Of a stretch of 64,000 nucleotides of DNA, positions 7,285 through 15,354 are shown piece by piece. A program made the position numbers and the translations under genes. The DNA comes from Saccharicrinis sp963665705. Lineage in GTDB: Bacteria; Bacteroidota; Bacteroidia; Bacteroidales; Marinilabiliaceae. Location: NCBI GenBank assembly GCA_963665705.1, contig OY762448.1, positions 1,550,001 to 1,614,000 on the forward strand, given 5' to 3'. Under the pieces are notes generated by a model that made no database searches, had not been told where the DNA came from, and saw nothing but the letters and a program-made list of their open reading frames with translations. How positions within the stretch are numbered: position 1 is the first letter of the stretch; each line of letters begins with the position of its first letter.

Positions 7285-7791
7285 CTATTGTTTTTGTACT
7301 GTAGCTTCATCTAAATTAACAACAAGCGTATAGCCTATGTTCGAAATATTTAAATATAATTTTTTTGTGCCCTGAATAGTTTGCACAGTTCCTTTTATGC
7401 CTTTTAAAGGTCCTGAGGTTACTGTTATTTCTTCTCCTTTTTTGATGTTAGTAGCTTCAACATCAAAAGCGATTTTATTTTCTATGGTTTGCTTCATAGC
7501 CTGAATTTCATGATCAGGAATAGTTACTGCTTTTCCTTTATAGGAAACATAGGCAACAATACCATTGACTTGAAAAGCATCGCGATATCTATCTAAGGGT
7601 ATTTCAATAAAAATATAGGAACTGATTGCAGGTACTTCCACCCATTTTTTACGATCGCTCCATTGGCGGAGTTCTCGTTTTAAGGGTAAGTAATTTGTTA
7701 TTCCTAATTTATTTAATTCTTCAGCTACTTTCTTTTCAGCTCTTGATTTGGTATATAAAGCATACCATTTGTATGTTGTGTTTTCCTTCAA
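7285..7791 (-). CDS. UpxY-family transcription antiterminator (NusG-like)
   Basis: The 168-residue protein has the NusG N-terminal signature WYALYTKSRAEKKVAEEL, followed by NYLPLKRELRQWSDRKKWVEVP, and a C-terminal KOW motif near residues 117-140 (GEEITVTSGPLKGIKGTVQ). UpxY proteins in Bacteroides are encoded first in each capsule operon and allow RNA polymerase to read through its leader. Here the gene is likewise first, upstream of the nucleotide-sugar genes, with a 183 bp gap before the dehydrogenase. Unusually few polysaccharide genes follow. Confidence 0.9.
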   Translation of the reverse strand: MKENTTYKWYALYTKSRAEKKVAEELNKLGITNYLPLKRELRQWSDRKKWVEVPAISSYIFIEIPLDRYRDAFQVNGIVAYVSYKGKAVTIPDHEIQAMKQTIENKIAFDVEATNIKKGEEITVTSGPLKGIKGTVQTIQGTKKLYLNISNIGYTLVVNLDEATVQKQ

Positions 7792-7816
7792 AATCTTTCC
7801 ATTTATCTTGACTTAA

Positions 7817-7824
7817 CAAAAATA
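7817..7824 (-). promoter_or_regulatory. Candidate -7 box for the UpxY gene
   Basis: Plus-strand CAAAAATA reads TATTTTTG on the minus strand and fits the Bacteroidota -7 consensus TAnnTTTG. It lies 25 bp before the start codon. I see no clear -33 TTTG at the expected distance, so confidence is moderate. Confidence 0.45.
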
Positions 7825-7879
7825 GTTTTTTTTTTGAATGAAGTCATTGGGTTTGAATAAAATTTAGGGTCTTCTTTTA

Positions 7880-7986
7880 TAGTCAATAGTCAACAGTCTT
7901 TAGTTCTCAGTCTTCAGTCTTCTGTTCTCAGAGTTCAGTTTTCAGTCTTTAGTCAACTACCCACTGCTGCCTATTCACTGTCTACT
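7880..7986. repeat. Period-7 CAGT/ACTG repeat patch
   Basis: Repeated heptamers based on CAGTCTT (AGTCAACAGTCTTTAGTTCTCAGTCTTCAGTC and so on; continuous with variants) pass into an ACTGCTGCC...ACTGTCTACT arm. It is the longest left arm of this family in the window. Confidence 0.75.
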
Positions 7987-8032
7987 AAAAAACTCTGCTC
8001 AAGAACATCTCTATTAATCAGAATAGAAAGCC

Positions 8033-8061
8033 TTGTTAGGTTGTAATCTTTACTATCTTTG
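8033..8061 (+). promoter_or_regulatory. Predicted fumarase promoter
   Basis: A -7 box TATCTTTG (8054-8061) matches TAnnTTTG, and a TTG (8033-8035) lies 18 bp upstream as the -33 element. The start codon is 36 bp downstream. Confidence 0.6.
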
Positions 8062-8096
8062 GTGTCTCAAAAAAAATATCAATAAATTAATAAGTC

Positions 8097-9704
8097 ATGT
8101 CTGATTTTAAGTATCAAAAACCGTTTCCTATTCAAAAGGACACAACGGAATATCGTTTACTGACAAAAGATTATGTATCAACAATAGAGATAGATGGTCG
8201 TAAAATATTAAAAGTAGATCCTAAAGGATTGGAATTGTTAGCTAAGGAAGCTATTTCTGATGTATCCTTTTATCTACGTCCTGCACATTTAGAAAAAGTA
8301 GCTAAAATATTAGAAGATAAAGAGGCTTCGGATAATGATAAGTTTGTAGCACATACCATATTAATGAACCAGGTAGTTGCTGCTGAAGGAGCTCTTCCTA
8401 CTTGTCAGGATACAGGTACAGCAATTGTTGTTGGGAAAAAAGGAGAGGATGTTTATACTGGTGCTTGTGATGAGGAATATCTTTCAAAAGGTGTATATGA
8501 AACCTATAACGAAAGAAATTTACGTTACTCTCAGGTGGTTGCTCAGTCAATGTTTGAAGAGAAAAATACAGGAACAAACTTACCTGCTCAAATAGATATT
8601 TATGCAAATCAAGGCAATAAATATGAGTTCTTATTTTTAACCAAAGGTGGTGGTTCCGGTAATAAAACATTTTTATACCAGGAAACAAAGAGTTTGTTGA
8701 CAGAAGAGAATCTTACCAAATTTGTAAAAGCAAAGATTAAAGATTTAGGTACATCAGCATGTCCTCCATATCACTTAGCGTTAGTAATTGGAGGTACATC
8801 GGCAGAAGCAACTTTAGCTACAGTGAAAAAAGCTTCAGCTGGATATTTAGATCACTTACCAACCGAAGGAAATGATGGTGGTCAGGCTTTCCGTGATTTA
8901 GAGTGGGAAGAAAAAGTGCTAAAGATTTGTCAGGAGAGTGAGATTGGTGCTCAGTTTGGTGGTAAATATTTTGTGCATGATGTTAGGGTGATTCGTTTAC
9001 CTCGTCACGCTGCTTCTTGTCCTGTAGGCCTGGGAGTTAGCTGTAGTGCTGATAGAAATGTGAAAGGTAAGATTACTGAGGATGGAATATTTTTAGAACA
9101 ATTAGAAAAAGAGCCATCTAAATTTGTTCCTGAAAGAGCTCCGGAATTGGCTCCTGCTGTTGATATTGATTTAGATCAGCCAATGGAAGATGTGTTAAAA
9201 GAGTTGACTAAATATCCTATTAAAACAAGATTAAATTTATCAGGTACCTTGATTGTTGCCAGAGATATAGCTCATGCCAATATTAAAAAGCTATTGGATG
9301 AAGGTAAGGAGATGCCTGAATATATGAAGAATCATCCTGTATATTATGCTGGTCCTGCTAAAACACCGGAAGGTATGCCATCAGGAAGTTTTGGGCCTAC
9401 TACTGCGGGACGTATGGATCCTTATGTTGACCTTTTCCAAAGTAAAGGAGGTTCTATGGTTATGGTAGCAAAAGGAAACAGATATCAAACAGTAACTGAT
9501 GCTTGTAAAAAGCATGGTGGTTTTTATTTAGGTTCTATTGGTGGTCCTGCTGCTATTTTAGCTAAAACAAATATCAAGTCTGTTGAGGTAGTTGACTTTC
9601 CTGAATTAGGAATGGAAGCGGTACGTAAAATACGTGTAGAGAATTTCCCTGCTTTTATTATTGTTGATGATAAAGGGAATGACTTTTTTGCAGATATGAA
9701 GTAA
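8097..9704 (+). CDS. fumA: Class I fumarate hydratase (4Fe-4S)
   Basis: The 535-residue length is normal for single-chain class I fumarases. The three cluster-binding cysteines lie in the expected contexts: PTCQDTGT (Cys103), TSACPPYH, and GVSCSADRN. The C-terminal swivelling domain includes GPTTAGRMDPYVD and GSIGGPAAI. It interconverts fumarate and malate in the cytoplasm. The oxygen-labile cluster suits an anaerobic or microaerobic life. It stands alone between its own promoter and a strong terminator. Confidence 0.96.
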   Translation: MSDFKYQKPFPIQKDTTEYRLLTKDYVSTIEIDGRKILKVDPKGLELLAKEAISDVSFYLRPAHLEKVAKILEDKEASDNDKFVAHTILMNQVVAAEGALPTCQDTGTAIVVGKKGEDVYTGACDEEYLSKGVYETYNERNLRYSQVVAQSMFEEKNTGTNLPAQIDIYANQGNKYEFLFLTKGGGSGNKTFLYQETKSLLTEENLTKFVKAKIKDLGTSACPPYHLALVIGGTSAEATLATVKKASAGYLDHLPTEGNDGGQAFRDLEWEEKVLKICQESEIGAQFGGKYFVHDVRVIRLPRHAASCPVGLGVSCSADRNVKGKITEDGIFLEQLEKEPSKFVPERAPELAPAVDIDLDQPMEDVLKELTKYPIKTRLNLSGTLIVARDIAHANIKKLLDEGKEMPEYMKNHPVYYAGPAKTPEGMPSGSFGPTTAGRMDPYVDLFQSKGGSMVMVAKGNRYQTVTDACKKHGGFYLGSIGGPAAILAKTNIKSVEVVDFPELGMEAVRKIRVENFPAFIIVDDKGNDFFADMK

Positions 9705-9757
9705 AAAAATATTGCTACTGGTTGTTTGTAGCTGGTAGTATGTTACATAAAATATAA

Positions 9758-9788
9758 AGCCACATCTTTTATTAGGTGTGGCTTTTTT
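9758..9788 (+). terminator. Intrinsic terminator after fumarase
   Basis: A perfect 7 bp stem AGCCACA/TGTGGCT with a 12-base loop is followed by five further T residues. Confidence 0.85.
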
Positions 9789-9897
9789 AGTCTTCAGTTA
9801 GTAGTACTCAGTTAACAGTATATTGTCTTCAGTAGGCAATCTTCAGTATTTACATTCGGAATGCAGTTTACTGGAAAATGCCTACTGAAAATTGAGA
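9789..9897. repeat. Period-7 CAGT/ACTG repeat patch
   Basis: CAGT-based heptamers (CTTCAGTTAGTAGTACTCAGT) continue on the right into ACTG units (TTTACTGG, CCTACTG). The patch lies between the fumarase terminator and the next, minus-strand gene. Confidence 0.65.
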
Positions 9898-9903
9898 ATA
9901 TTA

Positions 9904-10302
9904 TTAATTGCAAGTAGTAGAAGAACATGATGAACACCCGTCCGATGAACATGAACTTTTGTTTTCTATCATTGCTTGTGAGAAATCTTTTAATAAACCT
10001 CTCTTTAATAAGGATATATTTTCTTCGATTAATGAAGCAGATGCCTTGTACACTTCAATTTCATTTTCGAATAATATTTTGGCGGCCATTGGGCGTAAGT
10101 TTGGAGTGATGATAGCACCTATATCTAACTTCTTTATTTCACTCATAGATAGGTATATAGAATTTGAGTCAGTTAATGAATACATCGAAGAACTGTCATC
10201 TTCTAAATCATAAATAACATAAAATTGAGCTTTGTAGAAATCGTTAGCCAATAATTCCTTCTTTAAACTACTCTCTCCTAAAATTGGTAAGCAAACTTTC
10301 AT
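9904..10302 (-). CDS. NifX/NifB-domain-like protein with Cys-rich tail
   Basis: The 132-residue protein resembles the small dinitrogenase iron-molybdenum-cofactor-binding (NifX/NafY-type) fold: an N-terminal strand MKVCLPILGE, then YVIYDLEDD, a central GAIITPNLRPMAAKIL, and a terminal ISLLKRG segment. Unlike typical members it ends in a serine-rich tail with four cysteines in the spacing C-x4-C-x2-C-x4-C, which could bind a metal or Fe-S cluster. Two more NifX-like genes lie 10 kb away. No nitrogenase genes are present, so a general metallocluster role is more plausible. The fold call is from motif resemblance only. Confidence 0.7.
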   Translation of the reverse strand: MKVCLPILGESSLKKELLANDFYKAQFYVIYDLEDDSSSMYSLTDSNSIYLSMSEIKKLDIGAIITPNLRPMAAKILFENEIEVYKASASLIEENISLLKRGLLKDFSQAMIENKSSCSSDGCSSCSSTTCN

Positions 10303-10487
10303 AACAATTTGTTTTTTTGAGGTTATTTAATAAATACCAAAATGTTGTACTTGTCATAGCTATTCTACATTATTGTAGGATTCTTTTCATCCTTAATTTA
10401 TTGTAATGTCTTGTTTAGCAATGTTTATACATTATTTTGATGTGTTTGTTATATAATAAGTTGCAATGATTAAGCCAAGTTTATCAG

Positions 10488-10575
10488 TTCGCAGTCTTCA
10501 GTCTACAGTCTACAGCTCGCAGTCGCCAGTCAGTTGTTCTGCCTACTGCCTACTGTGTAATATGAACTGCTTCCT
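10488..10575. repeat. Period-7 CAGT/ACTG repeat patch
   Basis: The left arm is regular: CAGTCTT, CAGTCTA, CAGTCTA, CAGCTCG, CAGTCGC, CAGTCAG. The right arm follows as CCTACTG, CCTACTG. It shows both the 7 bp phase and the inverted-arm design clearly. Confidence 0.8.
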
Positions 10576-10584
10576 GTATTTAAT

Positions 10585-10645
10585 TTTTAATATGGTTGTT
10601 TGCTGATTTGTTCATTTGTTTAATTGCAAATCCGCTCATCTGTCA
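10585..10645. repeat. Period-8 repeat, single arm
   Basis: GTTGTTTG, CTGATTTG, TTCATTTG, TTTAATTG, CAAATCCG, CTCATCTG, TCAATTTG follow one another with an 8 bp phase. It is the only patch of this family seen outside the 0.8-5.5 kb region. Confidence 0.65.
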
Positions 10646-10651
10646 ATTTGT

Positions 10652-10710
10652 TCTCAGTCTATTATTTACCGTCTTCAGTCTACAGTTATTCAGCTTACTA
10701 CAAACTACTC
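10652..10710. repeat. Period-7 CAGT/ACTG repeat patch
   Basis: CAGT units (CTCAGTCTATTATTTACCG, TCTTCAGTCTACAGT) run into CTTACTACAAACTACTCACT, directly before the third dispersed-repeat copy. This patch is more degenerate than the others. Confidence 0.55.
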
Positions 10711-10802
10711 ACTCTTATTAAACCACCCCGTCAGAAACTCGTGCCTTGTATCTGCCACCCCTCCTTGAAAAGTAGGGGAGTGTTTTGCTTCGAGGAGAAA
10801 TT
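10711..10802. repeat. Dispersed ~100 bp repeat, copy 3
   Basis: Same orientation and near-identical core as the copies at 924-1026 and 1089-1191, including the CCCCTCCTT/AGTAGGGG hairpin. The left end is slightly shorter. As at the other two copies, period-7 patches lie immediately next to it. Confidence 0.85.
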
Positions 10803-10868
10803 AGTCCTCAGTCCTCAGTCCTCAGTCAGTTGTTCTGTCTTCTGCCCACTGCCCACTGTGTACTGGTT
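10803..10868. repeat. Period-7 CAGT/ACTG repeat patch
   Basis: TCCTCAG repeats three times in tandem, followed after ~20 bp by CCCACTG twice and GTACTGG. The arms are again complementary at the CAGT/ACTG positions. Confidence 0.75.
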
Positions 10869-11002
10869 ATTTACTTCAAAACATATTGAATAAAAAAAAC
10901 AGAAACAGGATAGGGGTAAAAATTGGCAACATTGTCTTTAATATAGAAAGAAATATTACCGGTAGAAGAAATATATAAAATAACACCTAAAATATTAAAG
11001 CC

Positions 11003-12316
11003 ATGAGAACTAAAAATTATAATACAAAGCAAAGGATGATTAGAGTCCTTATAGCCATTATTTTTATGGTAGGAGTTGTGCCTGTTTCCGTATTTTCTCA
11101 TCCTGTTTTTGAAGAAGATATTTTACCTGATACTTTAAATACAATTCAATACAGAGGTAAAATTATAGATAGTGATTCTGGAATTCCTTTGGTTTTTGCT
11201 ACACTATCATTAGAAGGAACAAATATTGCTACGGTTTCTAATTCTGAGGGTGAATTTTTATTGAAAGTACCTAAGGATATGTCGTTAAGTAGTAAAGTTC
11301 ATGTTTCTTATTTAGGATATAAGAATAAAGATTTTGCTTTGTCGGAATTAAACCGGGAAAGAAATAAATTGAAGCTTGATGTTTTAACAGTTTCTTTAGC
11401 CGAAGTTAATGTATTGCCTAAGGATGCCAATCAAATTATTAGAGAGGTTGTTGCCCGAAAAAAAGAAAATTACTGGCAAGAGCCTTTACGTATGACTACT
11501 TTTTACAGAGAAACTATAAAAAGAAGAAAAAGTTATGTTTCTTTAGCTGAGGCGGTTATTGATGTTCATAAGCAAGCTTATTCTAACTACAAATTGGATG
11601 GAATGAAGTTGTATAAGGCCCGAAAAGATGCAGATTATTCTAAAATGGATACGCTTACTTTTAAATTGCAGGGAGGACCATATTCAAGTTTAATGTTAGA
11701 TATTATGAAAGAGCCATTTTCTATTATCAGTGCTCAGGATATGGATTATTATCTATTTACACTTGAAACAATTACCAAAGTAAATGATAATATAATCTAT
11801 GTAATTAGCTTTGTTCAAAAACCATATATTGAGGAACCATTATTTTATGGAAAATTGTATGTAGATGCAGAATCAATGGCTGTAACAAGTGCAAATTACA
11901 GTATTAATATTGAAGATAAACAAAAGGCATCTGCAATGTTTATTAAAAGGAAACCGATGGGTGCTGTAGTATATCCTACCGAGGCCAGTTATTTGGTTAA
12001 TTACAGAAAACAAGATGGTAAGTGGATGTACAGTTACTCAAGAGGTCAAATTACTTTTAAAGTTAACTGGAAGAAAAAATGGTTTAATACTACCTATACT
12101 TCAACGCTAGAGATGGCTGTGACAGATTGGCGTAAAGCAACAGAAAAACCATTTAGAGCAAGTGAAAGAATGAAAAGTAATATTGTATTACAAGATAAAA
12201 TTGCTGGTTTTTCTGATCCTCAGTTTTGGGGCGACTATAATGTAATAGAGCCGGAGTCAAGTATTGAGTCTGTGATTAAAAAGATTAAAAAAAGAATTGA
12301 AAAGTTGAATAAGTAG
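11003..12316 (+). CDS. CarboxypepD_reg-like domain exported protein
   Basis: The 437-residue protein has an N-terminal signal or anchor segment (VLIAIIFMVGVVPVSVFS, residues ~15-32). A carboxypeptidase regulatory-like beta-sandwich follows (residues ~48-125: GKIIDSDSGIPLVFATLSLE, ISNSEGEFLLKVP-like strand, SYLGYKNKDF). A long C-terminal domain of unknown function contains TTFYRETIKRRKSYVSLAEA. It is not a TonB receptor: there is no plug and no barrel. The same C-terminal domain occurs in the paralogue at 47509-49044, which has an extra N-terminal STN domain. It is likely periplasmic or outer-membrane associated. A strong terminator follows. Confidence 0.8.
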   Translation: MRTKNYNTKQRMIRVLIAIIFMVGVVPVSVFSHPVFEEDILPDTLNTIQYRGKIIDSDSGIPLVFATLSLEGTNIATVSNSEGEFLLKVPKDMSLSSKVHVSYLGYKNKDFALSELNRERNKLKLDVLTVSLAEVNVLPKDANQIIREVVARKKENYWQEPLRMTTFYRETIKRRKSYVSLAEAVIDVHKQAYSNYKLDGMKLYKARKDADYSKMDTLTFKLQGGPYSSLMLDIMKEPFSIISAQDMDYYLFTLETITKVNDNIIYVISFVQKPYIEEPLFYGKLYVDAESMAVTSANYSINIEDKQKASAMFIKRKPMGAVVYPTEASYLVNYRKQDGKWMYSYSRGQITFKVNWKKKWFNTTYTSTLEMAVTDWRKATEKPFRASERMKSNIVLQDKIAGFSDPQFWGDYNVIEPESSIESVIKKIKKRIEKLNK

Positions 12317-12362
12317 TAAGTTCTTAATGCTTCAATATTAGATCAATTATTATAAAATTTGG

Positions 12363-12425
12363 AAATATCGTTATGTTTTAACACATCAAATTAATTTTGG
12401 AGTTTTGGCATAACGATATTTTTTT
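12363..12425 (+). terminator. Terminator with 13 bp perfect stem
   Basis: Arms AAATATCGTTATG (12363-12375) and CATAACGATATTT (12409-12421) are perfectly complementary around a 33-base loop and are followed by a T run. It ends the CarboxypepD_reg-like transcription unit. The rest of the 12317-12631 gap shows no gene. Confidence 0.75.
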
Positions 12426-12631
12426 GTTGAAAATGGAAGTTGTTGCATAGTGTCAGTAAGTCGTTTCAAATCAATGAACGGGCATGTATTGTTGAATTTG
12501 AAATTTTTATTTGTAAAGCATCTCAGAATCTTTAATCATATCTATTGTAAAAACAATCAATTTAATCTAAATTCGCTGCCGAAAAGGTAATGACGATTTA
12601 CCTTACTATTATTCATTAAAGACATACTACA

Positions 12632-13783
12632 TTGAAGCTGATTGCAAAAACTTTTCATGGGCTGGAAGGTGTTCTGGCAGAGGAATTAAAGGGAATTGGA
12701 GCTCAGAATATTAAAGAGGTTAACAGGGCCGTTGAGTTTGAGGGAGATAAGGAAATTTTGTATAAGTCAAACTTATTATTGCGAACTGCAATCAGGATTC
12801 TTCTTCCGATACATAAATTTACTGCAAAAAACGATCAGGAACTATACGATGGTGTAAAAAAGTTTGACTGGACGGAAATAATGGGCGTGGATGATACTTT
12901 AGCGATTGATCCTGTGGTTTATTCCGAAATATTTACCCATTCTAAATATGTGTCGTTAAAGGCTAAAGATGCCATTGTAGATCAATTCAGAGATAAATTT
13001 GAAAAACGACCATCTGTTGATGTTGAAAATCCTTCTGTGCGATTTGTTATACATGTTGCCAAGGATAATGTAACAATGTCGATGGATAGTTCTGGTGATT
13101 CATTGCATAAGAGGGGATATAGGGTTGGAAATCATAAAGCCCCTTTAAATGAGGTGTTGGCAGCCGGAATGGTATTACTTTCAGGATGGGATAAAAAGAT
13201 GGCTTTGATTGATCCAATGTGTGGTTCAGGAACTATATTGATGGAGGCTGTTATGTATGCACGTAATTATCCTCCGGGACTTCATAAAAAACATTTTGGT
13301 TTTATGGGGTGGAAAGATTATGATGAAACATTATGGAGTAAGGTAGTAGAAGAGGCTAAGGATAAAATTGAACATCCGAGATTGAAAATTTTTGGTAGTG
13401 ATGCTTCTATTAAGGCCATTGATATTGCTCGCGAATCAGCTTTAGGTTTCAGGTTTAACAGAGATATTAATTTTTCACTTTCTTCATTTGAGAAGTTAGA
13501 ACCTCACTATCCTAAAGGAATGATTATTATGAACCCACCTTATGGAGAGCGATTAATGAAAGATAAGGATATTGTGGATTTTTACAGGATGATTGGTAAT
13601 CAATTAAAACATACTTTTACAGGTTATGATGCCTGGATTATTACATCGAATAAGGACGCTTTAAAGAATGTAGGTTTAAAACCATTAGAAAAGCTGAGAT
13701 TATATAATGGAGCTTTAGAATGTGGATTTCATAAGTTTAATATTTATGATGGAACCATGAAAAAGATTATTAAGTTTAGATAG
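12632..13783 (+). CDS. THUMP-domain class I SAM-dependent RNA methyltransferase (RlmL-N/YpsC type)
   Basis: The 383-residue protein starts with the ferredoxin-like/THUMP region (AKTFHGLEGVLAEELKGIGA), followed by the linker FTHSKYVSLKAKDAIVDQFR. The methyltransferase domain has DPMCGSGTILMEA near residue 190 and the N2-guanine motif NPPYGERL near 300. Family members methylate guanine N2 in 23S rRNA, with G2445 as the E. coli RlmL target. The start is a TTG: an in-frame TAA lies 5 codons upstream and there is no ATG nearby, so the TTG at 12632 is the best choice. It is convergent with serB. Confidence 0.9.
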   Translation: MKLIAKTFHGLEGVLAEELKGIGAQNIKEVNRAVEFEGDKEILYKSNLLLRTAIRILLPIHKFTAKNDQELYDGVKKFDWTEIMGVDDTLAIDPVVYSEIFTHSKYVSLKAKDAIVDQFRDKFEKRPSVDVENPSVRFVIHVAKDNVTMSMDSSGDSLHKRGYRVGNHKAPLNEVLAAGMVLLSGWDKKMALIDPMCGSGTILMEAVMYARNYPPGLHKKHFGFMGWKDYDETLWSKVVEEAKDKIEHPRLKIFGSDASIKAIDIARESALGFRFNRDINFSLSSFEKLEPHYPKGMIIMNPPYGERLMKDKDIVDFYRMIGNQLKHTFTGYDAWIITSNKDALKNVGLKPLEKLRLYNGALECGFHKFNIYDGTMKKIIKFR

Positions 13784-13798
13784 GCATTATTTAAAAAT

Positions 13799-13875
13799 AA
13801 CGAGTTGAAAGTTTAAACTCGTTTCTCACAGATAAAATAAAAGCTACACTTGAATTTCGAGTGTAGCTTTTTTTA
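13799..13875. terminator. Double hairpin terminator between convergent genes
   Basis: A first stem AACGAGTT/AACTCGTT (13799-13823) is followed by a perfect 10 bp stem AAGCTACACT/AGTGTAGCTT (13841-13869) and a T run. The second hairpin should terminate the methyltransferase transcript. Its A-rich 5' flank gives a T run for serB on the other strand, though weaker. Confidence 0.8.
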
Positions 13876-13908
13876 TATCATTTCACTAACTGTTGTTAGT
13901 TATATTTT

Positions 13909-15132
13909 TTATCTGTTTATTTCTCTGTCGCGGAAACCAAGCATATATAAAATGGCATCTAATCCAATAGTTGATATCGAATTGTCTGCTCCGGCTTTTA
14001 CTTTGGGTTTTGCATGGAAAGCAATTCCTAATCCGGCTAACTGAAGCATCGGTAAGTCATTAGATCCATCGCCAACAGCAATAACCTGATCCAAATGGAT
14101 ATCTTCTTTAAAAGCCAACAATTTTAGTAATTCAGCTTTTCGTTTACCGTCTACAATTTCGCCAAGATGCTTTCCTGTTAGTTTACCTTTTTTAATTTCA
14201 AGTTCGTTTGAAAATACATAATCTACACCCAAACGAGCTTTTAAGTAATTTCCAAAGTAGTTGAAACCACCTGATAAAATGGCTGTTCTGTAACCATATT
14301 TATTTAAGGTTTGCATTAGTCTTTCAGCGCCTTCAGTGATAGGAAGATTTTCAGCAACTTCCTTCATTACATTTTCATTTAGCCCTTTTAGTAAACTAAC
14401 GCGTTTTATAAAACTCTCGTTGAAGTCAATTTCGCCACGCATAGCTGCTTCAGTGATTTTTTTTACTTTAGCTCCTACGCCTGCTCTTTCTGCAAGTTCA
14501 TCAATAACTTCGGTCTGAATCAATGTAGAATCCATGTCAAAGCAAACCAAGCGGCGGTTTCTTCTGAAAATATTATCCTCCTGGAAAGCAATATCCACAC
14601 CAATTTTGCTGGATAACTCCATGAAATCACTTTTCATGATTTCGGCATCTATAGGTGTACCTCTTACCGAAAATTCAACTACAGCTTTGTTTTGTGTGGG
14701 TGCGTTATTCAGGTCAATTCTACCAGATAAACGCGTAATCGTATCAATATTTAATTGTTGAGAAGAAATAACCCTGGTAACTTTTGCCATATGTTCGGCA
14801 GTTATTTTACGGGCTAAAAGTGTGATGATAAATCTTTCTTTTCCTTGATGAGTAACCCATTCACCATATCTTTCTTCGGAAATTGGGGTAAACTTAATTT
14901 TAACACCAATCTCGTAAGATTTAAAAAGTAAGTCCTTTAAAATAGGCGCAGATTCATATGCTTGTGGAACTTCGAAAAGGATTCCTAAACCCAGATCGTC
15001 GTGAATAACAGCTTGACCAATATCAAGAATTTGTACGTTATAATGTGATAAAATTTCTGTTAAAGATGAAGTTAATCCGGGTTTATCTTCTCCGGAGATA
15101 TTAACAAGAATGATCTCTCTATTATTAGCCAT
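13909..15132 (-). CDS. serB: Phosphoserine phosphatase with N-terminal ACT domains
   Basis: The protein is 407 residues from the chosen start. Two ACT-like regulatory regions (ISGEDKPGLTSSLTEIL near the start; FIITLLARKITAEHMAKV later) precede a HAD phosphatase domain with nucleophile DMDSTLIQTE, a middle motif LSGGFNYF, and the metal-binding GDGSNDLPML. It hydrolyses phosphoserine in serine biosynthesis. The frame is open to an ATG nine codons further upstream (15159), but a -7 box at 15157-15164 overlaps that codon. A transcript from this promoter would therefore begin after it, which favours MANNREIILVNIS at 15132. Confidence 0.94.
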   Translation of the reverse strand: MANNREIILVNISGEDKPGLTSSLTEILSHYNVQILDIGQAVIHDDLGLGILFEVPQAYESAPILKDLLFKSYEIGVKIKFTPISEERYGEWVTHQGKERFIITLLARKITAEHMAKVTRVISSQQLNIDTITRLSGRIDLNNAPTQNKAVVEFSVRGTPIDAEIMKSDFMELSSKIGVDIAFQEDNIFRRNRRLVCFDMDSTLIQTEVIDELAERAGVGAKVKKITEAAMRGEIDFNESFIKRVSLLKGLNENVMKEVAENLPITEGAERLMQTLNKYGYRTAILSGGFNYFGNYLKARLGVDYVFSNELEIKKGKLTGKHLGEIVDGKRKAELLKLLAFKEDIHLDQVIAVGDGSNDLPMLQLAGLGIAFHAKPKVKAGADNSISTIGLDAILYMLGFRDREINR

Positions 15133-15156
15133 GAGTTTTGTAATGTTTTCAGAAAA

Positions 15157-15164
15157 CAAAAATA
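15157..15164 (-). promoter_or_regulatory. Candidate -7 box for serB
   Basis: Plus-strand CAAAAATA is TATTTTTG on the minus strand, matching TAnnTTTG. A TTG on the minus strand (15184-15182) lies 17 bp further upstream as a possible -33 element. The box helps decide the serB start codon. Confidence 0.55.
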
Positions 15165-15354
15165 ATAAATCAACGCAAACACAATTCTTTACAGATGAAA
15201 AATAATGATAAATTTCATCTTTTTTAACATCGTTTGTAAATTGAGGGATGTAATCAATAAAGAAAAGCGTTTTTATTTCATTAAAGCGTTAAGTTTAAAA
15301 CTTTAAAATACTATGATACAGAATATATACATGAAATAGAAAATGAAATATTAT

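Larger units (their letters stand above)
7792..8096. other. Divergent intergenic region between UpxY gene and fumarase
   Basis: It contains the UpxY -7 box, a long period-7 repeat patch (about 7880-7986) and the fumarase promoter. I see no further gene. Confidence 0.7.
10303..11002. other. Repeat-rich intergenic region
   Basis: It holds period-7 patches (about 10488-10575, 10652-10710, 10803-10868), a period-8 arm (about 10585-10640) and the third copy of the dispersed repeat (10711-10802). The first 180 bp next to the NifX-like gene are AT-rich with no clear signal. I see no gene. Confidence 0.75.

Noticed and set aside
10624..10893. 89-codon plus-strand open frame
   Set aside because: It also spans period-7 and dispersed repeats. 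The similarity to the frame at 862-1158 is due to the shared repeat, not to a protein family.
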